DNA of 38,733 nucleotides from the NCBI GenBank assembly GCA_025359915.1, contig JANYDE010000058.1, forward strand, positions 1-38,733. The letters run 5' to 3'. The notes under the pieces were generated by a model. It saw only the letters and a program-made list of their open reading frames with translations. It was not told the origin of the DNA and ran no database searches. This DNA comes from Chamaesiphon sp. 336R_metabinner_41. Its GTDB lineage: Bacteria; Cyanobacteriota; Cyanobacteriia; Cyanobacteriales; Chamaesiphonaceae. The position numbers were made by a program, and so were the translations under genes. Every line of letters begins with the position of its first letter. Positions within the stretch are counted from its first letter, which is position 1. This document shows positions 34,133 to 38,733 of this stretch, piece by piece.

Positions 34133-35335
34133 ATGTCTCTATCTTCTTATCAGGTTCGCTGGGTTAATTATTTAGCAGAGATCCCCCAAGGTGAGTGGGA
34201 TGCCTTGGCGATGCCACTAAAAACCCCATTTCTGGAATGGGAATGGTTGAATACGCTAGAGACTTCTGGCAGCGTTACAGCGGAGACTGGATGGATGCCA
34301 ATGCATCTAACTGTATGGAAAGGGCAGACATTAATTGGGGCTGCACCTCTATATGTGAAGGGACATAGTTATGGTGAATTTGTATTTGATAATCAGTGGG
34401 CAGAATTGGCGCAACGGATGGGAATTCGGTATTATCCCAAGTTGGTGGGGATGACTCCAATTACGCCAGCGGAGGGCTATCGATTTCTCATTGCCGATGG
34501 TGAAAATGAAGCGGCAATTACGGAATTGATGGTACGATCGATCGATGAATTTTGCATCCAGCATCGGTTATCAGGATGCCATTTTTTATATGTCGATCCC
34601 CAGTGGCGATCTCAGATGAATGAATACGGTTACAGTACTTGGATCAATCACAATTACGTCTGGCAAAATGGCGATTACCAAAATTTTGATGATTATTTGA
34701 GCGTATTTAATGCCAACCAACGCCGGAATATTAAACGGGAGCGGAAATCTGTTCGCGAGGGTGGTTTGAATTTAACTACGGTTACTGGCGATGAAATTCA
34801 ACCGCAGTTATTTTCCCAGATGTATGCTTTTTATGCAGATACCTGCGATAAGTTTGGGTGGTGGGGAAGCAAGTATCTGACTCCCGAATTTTTTGAGCAG
34901 CTCCATGCTAATTATCGACATCGAGTGGTATTTGTGACTGCGATAGGTGAAGATCCCTCGACTCCAGTCGGGATGTCTTTTTGTATTACTAAAGGAGATC
35001 GGTTGTATGGTCGTTATTGGGGTAGCAATGAGGATGTAGATTGTCTTCATTTTGATGCCTGTTACTATACACCGATCGAGTGGGCAATTCAACATGGAAT
35101 CAAAACTTTCGATCCTGGGGCAGGCGGCAGACACAAGAAGCGACGGGGTTTTCCAGCGACAGCAAACTATAGTCTCCATCGATTTTATCATCCCCGCTTC
35201 GGGCAAATATTACGCGATCATTTAGAGGAATTTAATGAGTTGCAGCAGCAGGAGATTGTGGCAATCAACCAAGATTTACCGATGAAAATCACTTCACCGT
35301 TGACAATGGACAATGGACAGTGGACAGTTAACTAG
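34133..35335 (+). CDS. FemAB-like GNAT-fold protein (PF04339 type)
   Basis: 400 residues. Matches the long FemAB_like family once called DUF482: opening tPFLEWEWLNTLE-like segment, TVWKGQTLIGAAPLYVKGHS, YPKLVGMTPITPAEGYRFL, then NANQRRNIKRERKSV, GMSFCITKGDRLYGRYWGS and FDPGAGGRHKKRRGFPA. These proteins have a double GNAT fold; transfer of an amino-acid or acyl group to a peptide is presumed, with no proven substrate. No signal peptide. The last ten residues (TMDNGQWTVN) are encoded by a heptamer repeat (ACAATGG type), so the ancestral stop was probably earlier. Confidence 0.85.
   Translation: MSLSSYQVRWVNYLAEIPQGEWDALAMPLKTPFLEWEWLNTLETSGSVTAETGWMPMHLTVWKGQTLIGAAPLYVKGHSYGEFVFDNQWAELAQRMGIRYYPKLVGMTPITPAEGYRFLIADGENEAAITELMVRSIDEFCIQHRLSGCHFLYVDPQWRSQMNEYGYSTWINHNYVWQNGDYQNFDDYLSVFNANQRRNIKRERKSVREGGLNLTTVTGDEIQPQLFSQMYAFYADTCDKFGWWGSKYLTPEFFEQLHANYRHRVVFVTAIGEDPSTPVGMSFCITKGDRLYGRYWGSNEDVDCLHFDACYYTPIEWAIQHGIKTFDPGAGGRHKKRRGFPATANYSLHRFYHPRFGQILRDHLEEFNELQQQEIVAINQDLPMKITSPLTMDNGQWTVN
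35303..35330. repeat. ACAATGG-type heptamer repeat in a gene 3' end
   Basis: Four units: ACAATGG, ACAATGG, ACAGTGG, ACAGTTA. It lies in the last codons of the FemAB-like gene and runs up to its stop region. Confidence 0.75.
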
Positions 35336-35494
35336 TTGTTATTTGACTTGGGATCGTCAAAATTAGTAGCAATCGATCTCGCAAGCACACCGCAATGTGG
35401 TCGCCAAAATATTGATAATTCAGGGTGGAAACTATCCAAATTATGAATAGATGAGTTAATCTAGATCTAAATATAATAATTCTGGGTCAGCGTT

Positions 35495-35878
35495 ATGACT
35501 TTATTAACTGATAATTTAACTGCGATCGATAATAAATTATCCAATCGGCATATCGATCTCGATCCTGAAGGCTACTTTATTATTTATATCGATCGAGAAG
35601 CTGGATTAATCTGCGCGAAGCATTATACTAATGTCATTAACGATCGCGGTCTAGCCGTCGATCCCGAAACTGGCAAAGTAATTCCCGCAAAAGGTAGCGT
35701 ACCTCGTGCTACTACCACTCTATTTACGGGACGAACAGCGAAGGAATTATGCGTTAAAGTTCTCGAAGACGCTCAACCCTGTTTAGTCGGAATGTTGGAT
35801 CATGCTGCTTATTTAGGGCGAGAATTTACCCGTGCAGAAATTGCTTTACTATCAGGATCAGAGTATATTCAAGACTAA
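35495..35878 (+). CDS. DUF4346-domain protein
   Basis: 127 residues: NRHIDLDPEGYFIIYIDREA, then GLICAKHYTNVINDRGLAVD, GRTAKELCVKVLED and LDHAAYLGREFTRAEIAL. This is the cyanobacterial DUF4346 domain, which is also found fused to dihydropteroate-synthase-like proteins; here it stands alone. Function unknown; a pterin link is only suggested by those fusions. No membrane segment. It ends 48 bases before a large inverted-repeat structure. Confidence 0.8.
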   Translation: MTLLTDNLTAIDNKLSNRHIDLDPEGYFIIYIDREAGLICAKHYTNVINDRGLAVDPETGKVIPAKGSVPRATTTLFTGRTAKELCVKVLEDAQPCLVGMLDHAAYLGREFTRAEIALLSGSEYIQD

Positions 35879-35926
35879 ATCTATATTGTGCTGGTGCTGG
35901 TGTGTTATGCTGTCCTGTCTCGCTTG

Positions 35927-36069
35927 TCAGGAGAAGGTGCTCCACTTGCGGAGTTGGGTCGGATGGGTTCCCCATCCGTGACCCATACCCAAGCAGCGGC
36001 TCACCTTCTCCTGACGGAGACCCTATTGCTAACGCAAACACTCCGCTACCGCGAACGGGAAGGCTGTGC
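35927..36069. repeat. Large foldback repeat between DUF4346 and psb32-like genes
   Basis: Outer arms TCAGGAGAAGGTG (35927-35939) and CACCTTCTCCTGA (36002-36014) pair perfectly; inside, CGGATGGG-TTC-CCCATCCG (35960-35978) forms a perfect 8-bp hairpin, and TTGGGT pairs with ACCCAA between. To the right, CTCCGCTACCGCGAACGGGAAGGC-type sequence runs to the stop codon of the minus-strand gene. A composite of dispersed palindromic repeats. No coding capacity of its own. Confidence 0.7.
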
Positions 36070-36777
36070 CTAATCCTGATTTTGGTACCACCACCAAGTT
36101 GCCATCGGAATGATCGTAGCGGCAATTAATAACCCAATTACGATAATCAGAAAACTCGTACGGTTGGCATCGGTTTCTTCTGCTTTGAGATAAGTTCTGC
36201 CAACTTCTGGAGTAGAGATAGCTTTTGGTGGACCAGGATCTACTTTTCCCGATAATACAGCCATTAATCGATCGGCACCATCACTGAACGCCTGATTATA
36301 CTTATTTCCATCTCGCAATGGCATCGACATGGTTTCACTAGTGATACTAGTTGCAATTGCTTCAGTCAAAATTGGCTGGACTTCAACCCCAGTTTGAATC
36401 CCGATGGTATTCGTGACATTATCCAAGACAATCAGTGTTTGATTGGCTTGTTCCTCTGGTGTTGTAAACCATTTTTTGAATAGTTTATCGGTAAAAGTTT
36501 GAATTGTATCGCCGTAATCAAGGCGATGGATTGTCACAAACCGAACTTCTTTGCCAGTTTGCTTGGCAAGCTCTTCTAAAGTACCCTTAACCTTGCCCTT
36601 GGTAGATAAACTCAAGACATCAGCTTTATCGACAATCCAGGTTGGTACGCCTGCGGAGACAACCGGAACTTCATAAATAGCCGTAGCTTGAGCGGGAAGC
36701 GCGAATATTCCAACTGAGATCGTCGCAACGATCGCAAATAATAGTATTTGACGGAGACAATGACGAATATATGACAT
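36070..36777 (-). CDS. psb32: Psb32-like TPM-domain protein
   Basis: 235 residues. Signal peptide (about 1-32, LLFAIVATISVGIFALPAQA), a TPM domain at about 45-180 (VDKADVLSLSTKGKVKGTLE, EVRFVTIHRLDYGDT, QTLIVLDNVTNTIGIQTG), and a C-terminal membrane helix (SFLIIVIGLLIAATIIPMAT) with a short cytoplasmic tail. This layout is that of cyanobacterial Psb32, which protects photosystem II from photodamage and helps its repair. TPM proteins also exist in other settings, so the exact role is inferred from layout. Confidence 0.82.
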   Translation of the reverse strand: MSYIRHCLRQILLFAIVATISVGIFALPAQATAIYEVPVVSAGVPTWIVDKADVLSLSTKGKVKGTLEELAKQTGKEVRFVTIHRLDYGDTIQTFTDKLFKKWFTTPEEQANQTLIVLDNVTNTIGIQTGVEVQPILTEAIATSITSETMSMPLRDGNKYNQAFSDGADRLMAVLSGKVDPGPPKAISTPEVGRTYLKAEETDANRTSFLIIVIGLLIAATIIPMATWWWYQNQD

Positions 36778-36887
36778 GATATTATGAGCTAATAGCTGTC
36801 TTAACTCTAGCAGAATCAGATCATCGATCGATGTCCCATCGGTTAATCCTCAAACCAACGAAGGGGTTGGTGTCGAACACGATTGAC

Positions 36888-37040
36888 TTATAGCATCAAC
36901 AATACTGGTATCTGATGCTGAATGGGGGTCTCGAAATATGACTCGACCTCAACCGCTACAGCTTTCTGAGGTGGCTTGATGTCAATATTCCAAGCTAGTG
37001 CGACTGTCATCACGATCGCCAAAATGATTTTTTCGAGCAT
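36888..37040 (-). CDS. Possible 50-residue membrane-anchored small protein
   Basis: Frame starts MLEKIILAIVMTVALAWNID, an N-terminal hydrophobic segment, followed by KPPQKAVAVEVESYFETP. A full AGGAGG lies 10 bases before the ATG, which is the main reason to believe it. A weak hairpin (ACCAAC / GTTGGT, 36854-36871) lies after its stop. No family recognised. Between it and psb32 lies about 110 bases of spacer. Confidence 0.45.
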   Translation of the reverse strand: MLEKIILAIVMTVALAWNIDIKPPQKAVAVEVESYFETPIQHQIPVLLML

Positions 37041-37161
37041 ATCTACATGTCCTCCTCGTTACATGCTATTGGTTCCTACATTTCAATTATCGCATGAAGA
37101 TCGGATCCATCTGTAACTTATGTCACTAAAATACAGGTTTTTTTAGTATTTGTGCGTAAAA

Positions 37162-38142
37162 CTATGAGTCGATCGATCCGATATTTAGCTGACGCAGTTT
37201 GCGGTAATATAACTGAAGAGCGTCTGCGGGCACAAAAAGTTCCGCACTCAAATCGCTAGGGATGATTTGTGGCTGTTGGGATTCGACAATAGGCTTGTCT
37301 TGCTCGAAGATTTTAATCGTGCGATTGTAAGTATCCCTGTCGGCCCATTTACCTGTAAAAAAGTTGCGAAAATTCATCCATTTACTCACAGTTGTATTAA
37401 GGTCTACGGGAACATGAGCCGTCCAAATCGTTAATAGTCCAAACGGTAAATAAACTTCCAGAAACGTTAGATTGGGCAAGAAAAATCCAGTGCGGGTTCT
37501 GATGGGTGCGCGTTCGCCTTTTACCAATAACTTCCATAAACCTTTCGGTGGTGTCGCCGCTAAATGCACCGTCGCACTAGCACCGCCATCATAATTCTCA
37601 ATAACTAACTCGGCGATTTCTGGTGCATCAGGATTGCCAAAAGCTCCCGCATGTACGAAGGGTGCATGGGCAAAATCCAACCCATTTTCCAATACGCGTT
37701 CGTAATTAGCATTCCACCAAAACTTACCTTGAATTGACCTCAGACCACCTGATTCTACCTGAGGAAAGTTAGGAATAGTCGGTAACGATACTGGTTCCTT
37801 ATCGCCCACATATACCCAAATCCAGCCATATTTTTCTTGGACTGGGTAGGTATTCATTTTCGCAGCTTTCGGGATAGCAGACGTGGGCGATTGTGAGGGA
37901 ATTTTGACACAATTACCATCAGGTTGATATTCCCACCCATGATAGGGACATACAATACAATCTTTGGAGATCGAACCTTTGGCAAGCGATGCACCGCGAT
38001 GAATACAGGCATTGCTCATCGATTGGATCTGTCCATCAGCCGTGCGATACAACACCAATTCTCGACTGAGGATTTTCAGCAATTTAGGGCTGGTAGAGAT
38101 TTCATCGCTAAACTCGACGGCATACCACAAATTTTCGGACAT
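37162..38142 (-). CDS. Rieske [2Fe-2S] oxygenase, alpha-subunit type
   Basis: 326 residues. N-terminal Rieske domain with Cys46-x-His48 (CIHRGASL) and Cys65-x-x-His68 (CPYHGW) 16 residues on. Catalytic mononuclear iron site: ENGLDFAHAPFVHAG with Asn153/Asp156, His159 and His164. Electrons would come from ferredoxin or a reductase. The family includes VanA-type demethylases and the pheophorbide a oxygenase group; this one is shorter than plant PAO and lacks its C-terminal membrane helix and CxxC. The substrate cannot be told. No signal peptide. Confidence 0.88.
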   Translation of the reverse strand: MSENLWYAVEFSDEISTSPKLLKILSRELVLYRTADGQIQSMSNACIHRGASLAKGSISKDCIVCPYHGWEYQPDGNCVKIPSQSPTSAIPKAAKMNTYPVQEKYGWIWVYVGDKEPVSLPTIPNFPQVESGGLRSIQGKFWWNANYERVLENGLDFAHAPFVHAGAFGNPDAPEIAELVIENYDGGASATVHLAATPPKGLWKLLVKGERAPIRTRTGFFLPNLTFLEVYLPFGLLTIWTAHVPVDLNTTVSKWMNFRNFFTGKWADRDTYNRTIKIFEQDKPIVESQQPQIIPSDLSAELFVPADALQLYYRKLRQLNIGSIDS

Positions 38143-38242
38143 CTGACTCGATCGACACTATCGTAATTGTATCTGACTAAGGGACTTCCAAGCACTTAAT
38201 AATCCCAGTCTTGATTTACCGATCTTGCAATTGCTAAATACT

Positions 38243-38590
38243 TTAAAACTGCCAGGGTAAGCGCACCTCAAACGCTATTGACAACGAGGCAGTAGTTGTG
38301 GATGCGGGGAAGGCGGAGGCTAACAAAGTAAGCATATAACGATTATCCATGGCGGCACGCTTAGATTTTTGCTTGAGACTACCCTTAAAAGTATGCTCAC
38401 AATTAAGGATATTAAGAGCAAAACGACGAACTAGAGCCAGATTGTGAGGAGCATGAAGAGAGCGGACACGACAAGCATCTTCGTTAAAAGTAACATCAAG
38501 TACCCAGTGCAAGGAATTTTCGATACCCCAATGCTGGCGAATAGCTCTAGGGATCTGAGAACTATTACTAGACTCACATCTTGCACCAAT
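38243..38590 (-). mobile_element. ISAs1-family transposase remnant (C-terminal part)
   Basis: Translating the complement from about 38575 gives SQIPRAIRQHWGIENSLHWV, LDVTFNEDACRVR, HAPHNLALVRRFALNIL and GSLKQKSKRAAMDNRYMLTL: the well-conserved C-terminal third of ISAs1 (H-repeat type) transposases. The expected N-terminal two thirds do not follow in the remaining 140 bases, which show no matching frame. So it is a truncated copy, with the 5' end lost or interrupted near 38590. No terminal inverted repeat is recognised. Confidence 0.75.
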
Positions 38591-38733
38591 ACATAGGGCT
38601 TGCTGACAAAAGCCAAAACCCAGACACAGAGAGAGATATAAACAATAAAAAGTTAGTCAAGTTCAATGAAATCGGCTAAAATCAACTAAAATTAGTGAAG
38701 AAATCGATATATCCGTACAAGTAATGTATAAAA

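Noticed and set aside
38431-38616. 61-codon frame overlapping the transposase remnant
   Set aside because: It is in a different frame from the conserved transposase sequence and looks like no known protein.

Overview
This is a stretch of cyanobacterial chromosome. Clade-specific genes point to this: a phycobilin lyase (CpcS/CpeS type), a PII protein with the cyanobacterial Ser49 T-loop, a Psb32-type thylakoid TPM protein, a PATAN-type gene, DUF4346 and DUF5340 proteins, and a SecA that closely follows the cyanobacterial type. Other signs are frequent GCGATCGC and CGATCGAT words and many short palindromic and heptanucleotide repeats between genes. I cannot name the genus from sequence alone.

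Layout. 1-5.1 kb: a short membrane protein fragment, secA, a GNAT acetyltransferase and an outer-membrane barrel protein, separated by repeat-rich spacers. 5.2-8.2 kb: a compact plus-strand run of a 45-residue ORF, an SMC/DndD-like ATPase coupled to it by ATGA overlap, and birA. 8.3-12.6 kb, plus strand: a LytM/M23 peptidase, a DEP-domain protein, an UPF0014/FetB-like permease and a TPR protein. 12.6-15.7 kb, minus strand: an M16 peptidase homologue lacking its zinc motif, and a histidine kinase/NarL-type regulator pair. 16.3-17.1 kb: a PATAN-domain reading frame broken by two in-frame stops, ending at a strong hairpin. 17.1-18.8 kb: an ABC-F ATPase. 19.0-20.15 kb: cpcS overlapping a gene for an HExxH-motif protein. 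20.2-20.8 kb: a repeat element, then glnB with a TTG start and an upstream NtcA-type site. 21-29.9 kb, all minus: malQ, trpB, nadA, a DUF5340 protein, trpC, holA, a membrane pentapeptide-repeat protein and tilS. 30.0-33.5 kb: a frameshifted small gene, then cobG-cobH-cobI on the minus strand behind a cobalamin riboswitch. 33.7-38.1 kb: small conserved cyanobacterial proteins, a FemAB-like protein, a DUF4346 protein, Psb32-like and a Rieske oxygenase. The right edge holds the C-terminal remnant of an ISAs1-family transposase.

Working relations. cobG, cobH and cobI are three steps of corrin-ring synthesis under one B12-sensing leader. trpB and trpC (tryptophan) lie on either side of nadA (NAD) but are probably separate transcripts. 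The kinase and regulator form one two-component system of unknown signal. The 45-residue ORF and ATPase form a coupled pair whose function is unknown; DNA defence or repair is only a guess from family resemblance. Repeats are a major feature: heptamer arrays supply the stop codon of cobH and the C-terminal tail of the FemAB-like protein, a related G-rich tract encodes a proline-rich linker inside CobG, and a short palindromic repeat lies at the frame break of the gene at 30.0 kb. No rRNA, tRNA or CRISPR array was seen.
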